Below, piece after piece: positions 53,751-63,170 of a stretch of DNA of 64,000 nucleotides. Origin of the DNA: Fontibacterium oligotrophicum. GTDB lineage: Bacteria; Pseudomonadota; Alphaproteobacteria; Pelagibacterales; Pelagibacteraceae. The notes below the pieces were generated by a model, which was given only the letters and a program-made list of their open reading frames with translations, was not told the DNA's origin and searched no databases. The translations under genes and the position numbers were made by a program. The stretch's first letter is position 1; every line of letters begins with the position of its first letter. The stretch lies in contig CBDDZZ010000003.1 in assembly GCA_965235975.1 (NCBI GenBank), positions 1 through 64,000 on the forward strand. The letters are read 5' to 3'.

Positions 53751-54321
53751 ATTTTTTAAGCTTATTTCGAAATTTTAAAACTGACGGTAAAATAGTTGCA
53801 ATTAATATAACTTTAAATGACTCAGCAAGCAAAAATGGCTTTGCACCTAGATCAAATATCGGTTTATCCCAACCAATAATTGAACCAAGCCAAATCATTC
53901 CTAATATATAAATTGGGGCTATACAAATACTTGCTAATAATATTCTTCTAAAAAAATTAACTTTAAAGTTAAGATATCCTGCAATTACTACAGAAACTAA
54001 AAAACCAAGAATATATCCAAAGGTTGGACCTAGAATATAACTTAAACCAATTCCTTTTTCAGGTGTCCCAGCAAAAACAGGCAAACCTAAAGCACCCTGT
54101 AATAAATATGTTAAAACAATAGTTCCGCCTACTCTCCATCCGAATATTATTCCAATAAGTACAATTACAAACGGCTGCATTGTCATTGGCACAGGGTAAA
54201 AAGGAACCTTAAGTTTTGCTGATAACGTAATTAGAAAAGTAGAAAAAAGTATAACTGGTAATAAAAAAATAATTTTTTTTATTAAAATATAATTTTTATT
54301 AACACTTTTATTATTAATCAT
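53743..54321 (-). CDS. bioY: biotin transporter S component BioY
   Basis: Substrate-binding membrane subunit of an ECF-type biotin importer. 192 residues, about six membrane helices, with family motifs 'KVPFYPVPMTMQPFVIVL' and 'LLQGALGLPVFAGTPEKGIGLSYILGPTFGYILGF'-type loop (about residues 70-105). Energy-coupling subunits BioM and BioN are not adjacent; the ATPase gene just upstream is of a different class. Solitary BioY can still support uptake or borrow a shared ECF module. Confidence 0.93.
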   Translation of the reverse strand: MINNKSVNKNYILIKKIIFLLPVILFSTFLITLSAKLKVPFYPVPMTMQPFVIVLIGIIFGWRVGGTIVLTYLLQGALGLPVFAGTPEKGIGLSYILGPTFGYILGFLVSVVIAGYLNFKVNFFRRILLASICIAPIYILGMIWLGSIIGWDKPIFDLGAKPFLLAESFKVILIATILPSVLKFRNKLKKFI

Positions 54322-55244
54322 TTTTTTGTCAGTTTTAAAAAAACATCTTCTAAATCAGCATCTTCTGTTAAAATATCTAAAATTTCAAGATTTTTTTCCT
54401 TAACTTCAGATATAATTTCTTCAATTTTATTCTCATTTTTATTATAGGTGATGCTAATAAGGTCAGGTTTTGGATAATTAATTACAAGACCAGACTTAAG
54501 TTTTTCTCCAATATTTTTAGGCAGCTTTAATTTAAAAATTATTTTTTTAGTAAGAATATTATTTAATAAATTTTCAGTTTTATCTAATGCTATTAATTCA
54601 CCATTATTAATTATTGCAATACGATTACATAGTTGTTGAGCTTCTTGAAGATAATGGGTTGTTAGAATAATAGTCACTCCTTGTTTGTTAAGTTGTTGAA
54701 TGTTTTCTAAAAGTTGTTGTCTAAGATCCACATCAACACCAGCTGTAGGTTCGTCCAAAATTAAAATAGGAGGCTGGTGAACTAGTGCTTTTGCAACTAA
54801 TAACCTTCTCTTCATCCCCCCAGATAAGCTTCGAGCATAAGAATCTGCCTTGTCTTTAAGCATGGTTATTTCTAAAATTTTATCTGTGATTCTTTCGCTT
54901 TCCTTTATCCCGTACATACCCGCTTGTATTTCCAGTAATTTTCTTGGAGAAAAAAAGGGATCAAGATTTGTCTCTTGAGGAACTATTCCAATCGAGCTTC
55001 TTACTTCCCTAGAATTTTTATCAAGATCGAAGTTCCATACCTTCACCGAACCAGAAGATTTTATAACCGTTCCAGCAAGAATATTTATAAATGTAGATTT
55101 ACCAGCGCCGTTTGGTCCTAATAAACCAAATATTTCTCCCTTATGAACATTTAAATTAATATTTTTTAAAGCATGGATTGTATTTTGTTTTGTTTTAAAT
55201 TGTTTTGAAAGATTAGTAATTTCAAGTGCTAAAAAATTTTCCAT
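54318..55244 (-). CDS. ABC transporter ATP-binding protein, ABC-2/DrrA-type
   Basis: 308 residues. Walker A 'GPNGAGKST' at 43-51, signature 'RSLSGGMKRRLLVAKAL', Walker B 'PILILDEPTAGVD' and the H-loop His in 'ILTTHYLQEAQQL'. A C-terminal extension of about 80 residues follows, as in ATPases of ABC-2 exporters (DrrA, NodI, CcmA-like). No permease lies beside it. Instead its stop overlaps the bioY start by four bases (ATGA), so the two are translationally coupled. The class does not match the ECF ATPases known to drive BioY, so a functional link is only suggested by position. Confidence 0.88.
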   Translation of the reverse strand: MENFLALEITNLSKQFKTKQNTIHALKNINLNVHKGEIFGLLGPNGAGKSTFINILAGTVIKSSGSVKVWNFDLDKNSREVRSSIGIVPQETNLDPFFSPRKLLEIQAGMYGIKESERITDKILEITMLKDKADSYARSLSGGMKRRLLVAKALVHQPPILILDEPTAGVDVDLRQQLLENIQQLNKQGVTIILTTHYLQEAQQLCNRIAIINNGELIALDKTENLLNNILTKKIIFKLKLPKNIGEKLKSGLVINYPKPDLISITYNKNENKIEEIISEVKEKNLEILDILTEDADLEDVFLKLTKK

Positions 55245-55292
55245 TAATATTATGTAATATAATTTTTCTATTTATAGGATAATATTTATTTA

Positions 55293-58088
55293 ATGACCAA
55301 TTCTAAAAAAACAGACCTTCTTTATTTAATTGATGGTTCTGGTTATATTTTTAGAGCTTTTTATGCTCTACCTCCACTTACAAGAAAAAGCGATGGAATG
55401 CCGGTAGGTGCAGTTAGTGGATTTTGCAATATGCTTTACAAATTTTTGGAAGATGCAAAATTAAAAGATGGCGATGAAAAACCTACTCACATAGCTGTTA
55501 TATTTGATAGTGCTAGAAAAAATTTTAGAAATAATATTTACCCAGAATATAAAGCAAATAGAACCGAAACGCCGGAAGATTTAGTACCTCAATTTAGTTT
55601 TATACGTGAAGCTGTAAAAGCATTCAACTTACCAAGTATTGAGATGGAAAATTATGAGGCAGATGATTTGATAGCTACATATAAAAAAGAAGCCTTAAAA
55701 AAAAATATAAGAGTTAAGATTATTTCATCAGATAAAGATTTAATGCAGTTAATTGATGATCAAACAACGCTTTTTGACTCAATGAAGAATAAGGATATTG
55801 GCATAGAGGAAGTTAAGGAAAAATTTGGTGTAACTCCAGATAAAGTTATAGAGGTACAAGCATTGGCGGGGGATAGCTCTGATAATATACCTGGCGTTCC
55901 AAGTATAGGAGTTAAAACTGCAGCGGAGTTAATTAATGAATTCGGTTCAGTAGAAAATTTATTAAAAAATGTAGATAAAATTAAACAACCGAAACGAAGA
56001 CAAACAATTTCTGATAATAAAGAAAATGCTCTCATTAGTAAAAAATTAGTAACACTAAAAGATGATGTTCCGACAGTTGAAAAAATTGAGGATTTTATAG
56101 TTAAGGATTTAGATAAAGGAAAAATTATTTCATTTTTGAAAAAGATGGAATTTACAAGACTTGTGGAAAGAATTGAAAAGGCTTATGGAGCACAAATAGA
56201 TAAAAAAGATATTCTTTTACAAGAAACAAAAGATAGCGTTTCTTCGAGCGCTGATGTTTCTAGAGAAAATTATAAAACAATATTTAAATTATCTGAACTA
56301 GAAAAAATTTTAGAGGAAGCAGAAAAAAAAGGCTTGATTGTTGTTGATGTTGAAACAAACTCTTTAAATATCAGGCAGGCTAATTTAGTTGGTATTTCTT
56401 TATGTATTAAAGAGGGTAATGCTTATTATTTGCCTTTAAATCATTCTAATAAGGAAGATAAACAAATTAAATCTCAATTAAGCACCGACTTAGTTATTAA
56501 AAAAATTAAACCTATTCTTGAGGATAAAAGTATAAAAAAAATTGGGCATAATATTAAATATGATTTTAGAATATTAAAAAAATATGGGATTTATCTAAAT
56601 CCAATAGAGGACACTATGTTAATGTCCTATGTTCTAGATGCAGGAATAAATCGTCATGGTATGGATTTACTTTCTCAGGTTCATCTAAATCATAAAACTA
56701 TTACATTCAAAGATGTTGCCGGCATTGGAAAGTCCCAAGTTACTTTCGATAAGGTTAATATTGATCAGGCAACTGAATATGCGGCTGAGGATGCTGATGT
56801 CACTTTAAGATTGTACAATTTTTTTAATAATAGAATTTTTAAAGAGGAAGTATTAAGGGTTTATGATGAGCTTGAAAGACCAATGGTCCAGGTTTTGTCA
56901 CAGATGGAAGAAAATGGAGTTAAAATTGATGAAAAAATTTTAAAAAATTTATCATTAAAATTTGATAAAGATTTAAAAGTTTTAGAAAAGAAAATTTATG
57001 AACTTGCGGGTGAAGAGTTTAATATTGCATCTACAAAACAACTTGGAGAAATTCTTTATAAAAAACTTAAGATTATCGCCACTAAAAAAACAAAAAAAGG
57101 TAATTTCGCAACAAATGTAAATATTTTGGAGGACCTTGCTTTTCAAGGACACGATTTACCTAAACTTATTTTAGACTGGAGACAAAAATCTAAATTAAAG
57201 AATACCTACACTGATAGTTTGCAAGAATTTATCGATCCTAAAACCAAAAGAATTCACACATCTTTTTTACTTGCTGCGACTAATACAGGCAGACTCGCAT
57301 CTAGTGATCCAAATATTCAAAATATTCCAATCAAGTCTGCTGAAGGAAAGGAAATACGCTCAGCGTTCATTGCTGAAAAAGGTAATTTTTTAATTTCAGC
57401 AGATTATAGCCAGATAGAAATGAGGATACTTGCGCATATGGCTGACGTTAAAGAACTTAAGAAAGGTTTTTTAAATTCTGAAGATATTCATAATATTACA
57501 GCAGCTCAAATCTTTGAAGTAAAACAAAGTGAGATTAATGAAGAAATGAGAAGAAAAGCCAAGGCAATAAATTTTGGAATTATTTACGGAATTTCATCTT
57601 ATGGTCTTGCTAAACAAATTTCAGTTTCTAATACTGAAGCAGAAACTTTTTTAAAATCTTATTTTAAAAAATTTCCTGAAATAAAAGATTATATGAATGA
57701 AACGCTTAAAAATTGTAGAAAATATGGTTATGTAAAAACATTATTTGGTAGAAAATGTAATTTTCCAAATATCAATGATAAAAATCATACCTTAAGAACT
57801 TTTCAAGAAAGAGCATCTATTAATGCTCCAATTCAAGGAACTGCAGCAGACCTTTTAAGGCTGGCTATGATTAAAATAGATCAAAAAATTCAAGATCAAA
57901 ATTTACACTGTAAAATGCTTTTGCAGATTCATGATGAATTAGTATTCGAGTCTTCTGCTGATAATATTAAAAAATCTAAAATTGATATTGTCGAAATAAT
58001 GTCAAAAGCCTCCGAGCCAAACTATAAATTTTCTATTCCTTTATGCGTAGATATTAAAGAAGGATTAAATTGGACTACGGCTCATTAA
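55293..58088 (+). CDS. polA: DNA polymerase I
   Basis: Okazaki-fragment processing and repair polymerase. All three domains are present. The 5'-3' exonuclease (about 1-290) has 'MENYEADDLIATY' and 'LAGDSSDNIPGVPSIGVKTA'. The 3'-5' proofreading exonuclease (about 330-520) has intact DEDD residues in 'IVVDVETNSL', 'GHNIKYDFRIL' and 'YAAEDADVTLRLY'. The polymerase (about 530-931) has motif A 'SADYSQIEMRI', motif B 'RRKAKAINFGIIYGIS' and motif C 'LQIHDELVFE'. 931 residues is normal. It diverges from the ABC gene across 48 bases. Confidence 0.98.
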   Translation: MTNSKKTDLLYLIDGSGYIFRAFYALPPLTRKSDGMPVGAVSGFCNMLYKFLEDAKLKDGDEKPTHIAVIFDSARKNFRNNIYPEYKANRTETPEDLVPQFSFIREAVKAFNLPSIEMENYEADDLIATYKKEALKKNIRVKIISSDKDLMQLIDDQTTLFDSMKNKDIGIEEVKEKFGVTPDKVIEVQALAGDSSDNIPGVPSIGVKTAAELINEFGSVENLLKNVDKIKQPKRRQTISDNKENALISKKLVTLKDDVPTVEKIEDFIVKDLDKGKIISFLKKMEFTRLVERIEKAYGAQIDKKDILLQETKDSVSSSADVSRENYKTIFKLSELEKILEEAEKKGLIVVDVETNSLNIRQANLVGISLCIKEGNAYYLPLNHSNKEDKQIKSQLSTDLVIKKIKPILEDKSIKKIGHNIKYDFRILKKYGIYLNPIEDTMLMSYVLDAGINRHGMDLLSQVHLNHKTITFKDVAGIGKSQVTFDKVNIDQATEYAAEDADVTLRLYNFFNNRIFKEEVLRVYDELERPMVQVLSQMEENGVKIDEKILKNLSLKFDKDLKVLEKKIYELAGEEFNIASTKQLGEILYKKLKIIATKKTKKGNFATNVNILEDLAFQGHDLPKLILDWRQKSKLKNTYTDSLQEFIDPKTKRIHTSFLLAATNTGRLASSDPNIQNIPIKSAEGKEIRSAFIAEKGNFLISADYSQIEMRILAHMADVKELKKGFLNSEDIHNITAAQIFEVKQSEINEEMRRKAKAINFGIIYGISSYGLAKQISVSNTEAETFLKSYFKKFPEIKDYMNETLKNCRKYGYVKTLFGRKCNFPNINDKNHTLRTFQERASINAPIQGTAADLLRLAMIKIDQKIQDQNLHCKMLLQIHDELVFESSADNIKKSKIDIVEIMSKASEPNYKFSIPLCVDIKEGLNWTTAH

Positions 58089-58127
58089 AACTTTTGATTA
58101 TACGAATATTATTATAAAATAATTTAT

Positions 58128-58829
58128 ATGAACAAAACAATCGCTCTAGTTGATGATGATAGAAATATTTTAACAAGTGTTTCAATGGCACTTGAAAATG
58201 AGGGATTTAAAGTTCAAACTTATTTAGATGGTGAAAGTGCATACATCGGAATGACCCGTTTCCCTCCCGATTTAGCAGTCATAGATTTAAAAATGCCGAA
58301 GATGAACGGTGAGGAGTTATTAGAAAAACTTAGAAAAAAATCTTCTATCCCTGTAATTTTATTAACCTCTAAAGATGACGAGGTTGATGAATTGTTAGGA
58401 TTGAAACTTGGCGCGGATGATTATGTTAAAAAGTCTGGAGGTTTTTCTATTAAAGTACTCATAGAGAGAATTAGAGTTCAATTAAGGAAGTTAGAGCCAA
58501 AAATCACCTTGCAACCAAAAAATATTTTAACGGTTGGCCGATTAACCTTGGACTCTGAACAATTAGAATGTGCGTGGGGTGGAAAAGCTTTGCCTGATAA
58601 ATTAACTACAACCGAATTTAAAATTATTTATGAATTAGCAAAAAGACCAGGTGTTGTTAAGGAAAGAGCATACCTAATGAATATTGCTTATAAACAAGAT
58701 AATGACATTGAAGATAGAACTATTGATAGCCACGTTAAAAGAATACGTAAAAAATTTAAAAAAATTGATCCAAAATTTTCTGCAATTGAGACGAGATATG
58801 GAAGTGGATATCGTTGGAATATTAGCTAG
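58128..58829 (+). CDS. chvI: response regulator ChvI
   Basis: OmpR-family regulator of envelope and acid/stress adaptation in alphaproteobacteria. The receiver domain has 'ALVDDDRNILTSV' and phospho-acceptor D53 in 'LAVIDLKMPKMNGEEL'. The usual 'KPF' that ends the receiver active site is 'KKSGGFS' here, keeping Lys but with an insertion. The winged helix ends with 'RTIDSHVKRIRKKFKKIDPKF' and 'ETRYGSGYRW', the strongly conserved ChvI tail. 233 residues. It is followed six bases later by chvG. Confidence 0.93.
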   Translation: MNKTIALVDDDRNILTSVSMALENEGFKVQTYLDGESAYIGMTRFPPDLAVIDLKMPKMNGEELLEKLRKKSSIPVILLTSKDDEVDELLGLKLGADDYVKKSGGFSIKVLIERIRVQLRKLEPKITLQPKNILTVGRLTLDSEQLECAWGGKALPDKLTTTEFKIIYELAKRPGVVKERAYLMNIAYKQDNDIEDRTIDSHVKRIRKKFKKIDPKFSAIETRYGSGYRWNIS

Positions 58830-58834
58830 ATGTA

Positions 58835-60364
58835 ATGAAAAGATTTATTAGTTTAAAATCACTATTAGCAAAATTTTTATTTATAAATTTATTTTTCTTT
58901 TCAATATTAACTCTAGCAACTTATTCATATCTACAATCCATCGAACCGGAACTTGTTAATAATAAAAAGAAAGAACATTCCAAACTTATTAAAAATATTG
59001 CCTTAAATATAGAGTTGCAGCGCACTCCACTTAAAAGAGATAATTTAAAAAGTTTTTTAGCAAATTATAAGTATTTATTACCTAATATTAATCAAATCAG
59101 AATTTATGACTTGAAAAAACAAATTATAACAGATGTTCACTCTCTAGATATAAACGCAAAACCATTTTATAAACTACCAGAAGTTCAAGAGAGAAAATTA
59201 ACAGCAGATAATATACCAGATACATCTGACCTAACTACTCAACAAGAAGAGAAATTACTTAACAAAATTATTAGCGATAATTTAAATATATTAGGGTCTG
59301 ATAAGATTTTAACTTTTTCAAAAAAAATTAAAGATAATTTTATTGTTGTTAGCTTATCTTCATTGATCTTAAATGACGAAAATAAGGGCTTTATTGTTAT
59401 TACAGAGGACTCAAACGACATTCAAAACGCTGTTATTGAGAGAAAAAATTTTGTTATTAGGACAGCACTTAGTGTTGCTGCAATCATATTAATTTTTTCA
59501 ATATTCTTAAATGCAAATATAATTAAACCAATTAGAATCCTTGGTCGCTACACTACCTCTGCAAGCTCTGATCATCCTGATAATAAAATTATTAATCGAA
59601 TTAATCTAAGACCCGATGAGATTGGTAGTTTATCAAGATCACTTTCGGGGATGACAGATAATTTATATAAACGAATTGAATTCGCTGAAAGATTTGCATC
59701 CGATCTTACTCATGAAATTAGAAATCCTTTAGCATCATTGAAAGCTGCATCAGAATTATTACCCAGTGCAAAAGATTCTGAAAAAAAAAATAGGTTACTT
59801 GGGATTTTAAATGATGACGTTGTAAGAATTGAGAGATTAATAACAGACTACTCTAACATGCTTAAAGGCGAGGCGTTGGAAGCCAAATTACAATTAACTA
59901 GATTTGATTTAATTAGACTTATAAACAAAGTTGCAGAGGAATATCAACAGGTTATTAATAATACTAAAAAAAATATTTTAATAGAGATTAATAATTTAAT
60001 TAAGAAAAAAACTTTTATTATTGGTTTTGAAAGTAGGATTCAACAAGTTATTTCAAATATATTAGAAAACTCTATTTCTTTTAGTCCAGATAAAAGTATT
60101 TTGAAAATAAAAATTGAAAAAATTAAAAACGATGCAAAAATAATTATAACTGATGAAGGACCAGGATTTAATGAAAGTAATATTGGAAAAGTTTTTGAAA
60201 GATTTTATAGCAATAGACCAAAGGAAATGTTCGGTCAGCACTCTGGATTGGGATTAAATATCGTTAAAAATATAGTCGAATCTCATAAAGGGCATATTAA
60301 AGCTTATAATTTGGATGGGAAAAGAGGCGCAGTTATAGAGATTGATTTGCCAATAGCTGACTAA
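58835..60364 (+). CDS. chvG: sensor histidine kinase ChvG (ExoS)
   Basis: Inner-membrane partner of ChvI. A first membrane helix (about 11-32), a periplasmic sensor region (about 35-205), a second helix (about 208-228), HAMP, then the H-box 'FASDLTHEIRNPLASLKAA' with His293. The ATP-binding region follows with 'VISNILENSISFSP', 'DEGPGFNESNIGKVFERFYS' and 'HSGLGLNIVKNIVESHKG'. 509 residues, shorter than in Rhizobiales. In many relatives hprK and PTS genes follow; here ahcY comes after 53 bases. Confidence 0.93.
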   Translation: MKRFISLKSLLAKFLFINLFFFSILTLATYSYLQSIEPELVNNKKKEHSKLIKNIALNIELQRTPLKRDNLKSFLANYKYLLPNINQIRIYDLKKQIITDVHSLDINAKPFYKLPEVQERKLTADNIPDTSDLTTQQEEKLLNKIISDNLNILGSDKILTFSKKIKDNFIVVSLSSLILNDENKGFIVITEDSNDIQNAVIERKNFVIRTALSVAAIILIFSIFLNANIIKPIRILGRYTTSASSDHPDNKIINRINLRPDEIGSLSRSLSGMTDNLYKRIEFAERFASDLTHEIRNPLASLKAASELLPSAKDSEKKNRLLGILNDDVVRIERLITDYSNMLKGEALEAKLQLTRFDLIRLINKVAEEYQQVINNTKKNILIEINNLIKKKTFIIGFESRIQQVISNILENSISFSPDKSILKIKIEKIKNDAKIIITDEGPGFNESNIGKVFERFYSNRPKEMFGQHSGLGLNIVKNIVESHKGHIKAYNLDGKRGAVIEIDLPIAD

Positions 60365-60417
60365 AGTCGATAAATAAATTTGATATGGCCAAGTTTTGTT
60401 GTTAATTAACTTTTCAA

Positions 60418-61707
60418 ATGACCCAAGATTTTAAAGTAAAAGACTTAAAACTAGCTGAATTTGGAAACAAAGAAATTTCCTTAGCAGAAACTGAGATGCC
60501 AGGCTTAATGGCAATAAGAAGTGAGTATCAGGCAAGTAAACCATTAAAAGGAGCTAAGATAATCGGTTGTTTGCATATGACAATTCAAACTGCAGTTTTA
60601 ATAGAAACATTAATAGTGCTTGGAGCTGAAGTTAGATGGTCATCTTGCAATATATTTTCAACACAAGATCATGCAGCAGCAGCTATCGCTGCAAAAGGAA
60701 TACCAGTTTATGCCTGGAAGGGCGAAACGGAGGAAGAGTATTGGTGGTGTATTGAACAAACTATTAACGGAAAAAAAGATTGGAAACCTAATCTCTTGTT
60801 AGATGATGGAGGAGATTTAACTATGTTAATGCACGATAAGTACAAAGATTTATTAAAAAACATTAGGGGAGTTTCTGAAGAGACGACTACTGGAGTTAAA
60901 GCTTTAAAGATATTGGAGAAAGAAAATAAATTATTAATTCCAGCAATTAATGTTAATGACTCAGTGACAAAATCTAAATTTGATAATTTATATGGTTGTA
61001 GAGAAAGTTTAGTAGACTCAATTAGAAGAGCAACAGATGTAATGATGTCTGGAAAAGTCGCAATAGTTGCAGGATTTGGAGATGTTGGAAAAGGTAGTGC
61101 AGCATCACTCAGACAAAGTGGAGCGAGAGTTTTAGTTACAGAGACAGATCCAATTTGTGCGTTACAAGCCGCAATGGAGGGTTATGAAGTTGTATTAATG
61201 GATGAGGCTATATCATCAGCTGATATTGTTGTTACAGCCACAGGCAACAAAGATATCGTAAATATTGAGCATATGAGAAAAATGAAAGATAGATCAATAC
61301 TTTGTAATATCGGTCATTTTGACAATGAAATTCAGGTAAGCGCATTAAAAAATTATAAGTGGAATGAAATAAAACCTCAGGTGCATGAAATTGAATTTCC
61401 AGATAAAAAAAGAATTATTTTATTAGCTGAAGGAAGACTAGTAAATCTTGGTTGCGCAACAGGACACCCAAGTTTTGTTATGAGTGCATCTTTTACTAAT
61501 CAGGTTATTGCGCAAATAGAGTTATGGAATAGTAATGGAAAATATCAGAATAAAGTTTACGTTTTGCCAAAACACTTAGATGAAAAAGTTGCGATGTTGC
61601 ATCTTGCCAAAGTAGGAGCAAAACTTACTAAATTAACTAAAGAGCAAGCCGATTATATTACTGTTTCTCAAAAAGGACCTTTTAAACCAGATACATATCG
61701 TTATTAA
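60418..61707 (+). CDS. ahcY: adenosylhomocysteinase
   Basis: Hydrolyses S-adenosylhomocysteine to adenosine and homocysteine, completing the methyl cycle with metK. 'SCNIFSTQDHAAAAIA' and 'LDDGGDLTMLMH' contribute to the substrate site, and the NAD-binding 'VAGFGDVGKGSAASLRQSGARV' (about 217-238) is intact. The C-terminal 'KHLDEKVAMLHL...' with 'GPFKPDTYRY' completes the NAD site. At 429 residues it lacks the roughly 40-residue insertion of many proteobacterial forms. Adenosine produced would normally go to an adenosine kinase; the candidate at 0.7-1.7 kb is frameshifted. Confidence 0.97.
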   Translation: MTQDFKVKDLKLAEFGNKEISLAETEMPGLMAIRSEYQASKPLKGAKIIGCLHMTIQTAVLIETLIVLGAEVRWSSCNIFSTQDHAAAAIAAKGIPVYAWKGETEEEYWWCIEQTINGKKDWKPNLLLDDGGDLTMLMHDKYKDLLKNIRGVSEETTTGVKALKILEKENKLLIPAINVNDSVTKSKFDNLYGCRESLVDSIRRATDVMMSGKVAIVAGFGDVGKGSAASLRQSGARVLVTETDPICALQAAMEGYEVVLMDEAISSADIVVTATGNKDIVNIEHMRKMKDRSILCNIGHFDNEIQVSALKNYKWNEIKPQVHEIEFPDKKRIILLAEGRLVNLGCATGHPSFVMSASFTNQVIAQIELWNSNGKYQNKVYVLPKHLDEKVAMLHLAKVGAKLTKLTKEQADYITVSQKGPFKPDTYRY

Positions 61708-61717
61708 TTTCAATTAA

Positions 61718-62176
61718 ATGGAATTAAAATCATTAGATTCCACAAAAAAAATAGCTCAGGCAGTTGCCATTAATTTAAAAATAAATGATTTTATATTGCT
61801 TAGTGGAAATTTAGGAACAGGCAAAACCACATTCACTAGATTTTTAATAAATTATTTACAGAAAATAAATAATCGTCCATTAGAGGAAATAGTTAGTCCA
61901 ACTTTTAATATCGTTCAATATTATGACTTAGGAAAAGATTTGAAAATTGCTCATTACGATTTTTATAGATTGAAACAAGAAAGGGAAATTTTAAATATAG
62001 GATTACTTGATACAGCTAAAGATTTTATAAATATTGTTGAGTGGCCTGAAATTGCCATGAATTCATTAAGTAACTTTTTACAAATTAAATTCACTTATGA
62101 CCCTGATAAAGACTTAAGATCTTTAGAGTTTAATGGAAAAGGAAAATGGTTAGGCTTTAATATTGATGATAAATAA
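61718..62176 (+). CDS. tsaE: tRNA threonylcarbamoyladenosine biosynthesis ATPase TsaE
   Basis: P-loop ATPase of the t6A complex with TsaB and TsaD. Walker A is 'GNLGTGKT' at residues 30-37, followed by the family segments 'EIVSPTFNIVQYYD' and 'IAHYDFYRLKQEREI', and 'NIVEWPEI'. 152 residues is normal. It overlaps the next gene by 14 bases, the usual tsaE-amgK arrangement in alphaproteobacteria. Confidence 0.95.
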   Translation: MELKSLDSTKKIAQAVAINLKINDFILLSGNLGTGKTTFTRFLINYLQKINNRPLEEIVSPTFNIVQYYDLGKDLKIAHYDFYRLKQEREILNIGLLDTAKDFINIVEWPEIAMNSLSNFLQIKFTYDPDKDLRSLEFNGKGKWLGFNIDDK

Positions 62177-63170
62177 AGATAGATTAAAAATAATAAAAAA
62201 TTTTCTTAAAAAAAATTATCTAGAAAATTATAAAATAAAACAAATTAAAGGAGATGCTTCTTTTAGAAAGTATTTTAGAATTTATAATAAAAATAAATCT
62301 TATATCCTTGCTTCTGCAGAAACTGAAAAAAAATCTAATATATTAAATTATGTTCTTATTAATAAGTTTTTAAACAAACAGAGCATTAAAGCTCCAATAG
62401 TATTAGATTTTGAATATAAGAACGGTCTAGCTCTATTAGAAGATTTTGGTAATAGAACGTATCTTCAGTTAGTAAAGAATTCTAAAAACAAATTTTATAT
62501 TTATAAATCATTAATAAAGTTTTTAGTTAAATTACAAAGAATAAATTTTAAAACAAATATATTTCGATTTCAAAAATATAATTTTAAAATTTTAAAAAAA
62601 GAAATAGATTTATTTTTTGTCTGGTACTTACCTTACATAGCAAAAATTAAGAGTAATCCTAAAATTATGAGATTAAGGAAATTATTACTTAAAATTTTAA
62701 AAAATAATTTTATTAAAAATAATTATTTTGTTCACAGAGACTTTCATATTTCAAATCTTATGGAATGTGGCTTGGCATTCAAAAATAAAATTGGAATTAT
62801 TGATACTCAAGATGCCCTAATTGGCTCTAGAGCTTATGATATAGTTTCTTTAATTGACGATGTTAGGATCAAAACCACCCCCGACTTAAAGGAAAAATTA
62901 TTAGATTACTATTTGTCATTAGCCAAAAAAGAAAAGAATTTTGATATCAAACAGTTTAAAAAAGAATTTTCCATTCTGTCAGTACAAAGAGCTATGAAAA
63001 TTATTGGAATATTTTCAAGACTTTTCAAAAGAGATAGAAAAAATAGATATTTAAAATTAATTCCTTACACTTGGACAATACTTAATAAAAGGTTAGAAGA
63101 TCCAATATTTAAAGAGGTAAGGGTTATCATTAATCAGCAAATTAAATTAAGATCTAAGTATGTTAATTGA
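62163..63170 (+). CDS. amgK: aminoglycoside-phosphotransferase-like sugar kinase (AmgK-type)
   Basis: In relatives AmgK phosphorylates N-acetylmuramate/N-acetylglucosamine at the anomeric position for peptidoglycan recycling. The kinase catalytic loop is 'FVHRDFHISNLM' (HxDxHxxN), the Mg motif is in 'GIIDTQDALIGSRAYDIVSLIDD', and the N-terminal 'GDASFRKYFRIY' is the nucleotide loop. 335 residues. The partner nucleotidyltransferase gene murU usually follows; here lysK does, overlapping by 11 bases. Assignment rests on family and position, so substrate is inferred. Confidence 0.85.
   Translation: MMINKDRLKIIKNFLKKNYLENYKIKQIKGDASFRKYFRIYNKNKSYILASAETEKKSNILNYVLINKFLNKQSIKAPIVLDFEYKNGLALLEDFGNRTYLQLVKNSKNKFYIYKSLIKFLVKLQRINFKTNIFRFQKYNFKILKKEIDLFFVWYLPYIAKIKSNPKIMRLRKLLLKILKNNFIKNNYFVHRDFHISNLMECGLAFKNKIGIIDTQDALIGSRAYDIVSLIDDVRIKTTPDLKEKLLDYYLSLAKKEKNFDIKQFKKEFSILSVQRAMKIIGIFSRLFKRDRKNRYLKLIPYTWTILNKRLEDPIFKEVRVIINQQIKLRSKYVN

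Noticed and set aside
60365..60417. SAH riboswitch before ahcY
   Set aside because: The gap of 53 bases is AT-rich with no conserved helices.
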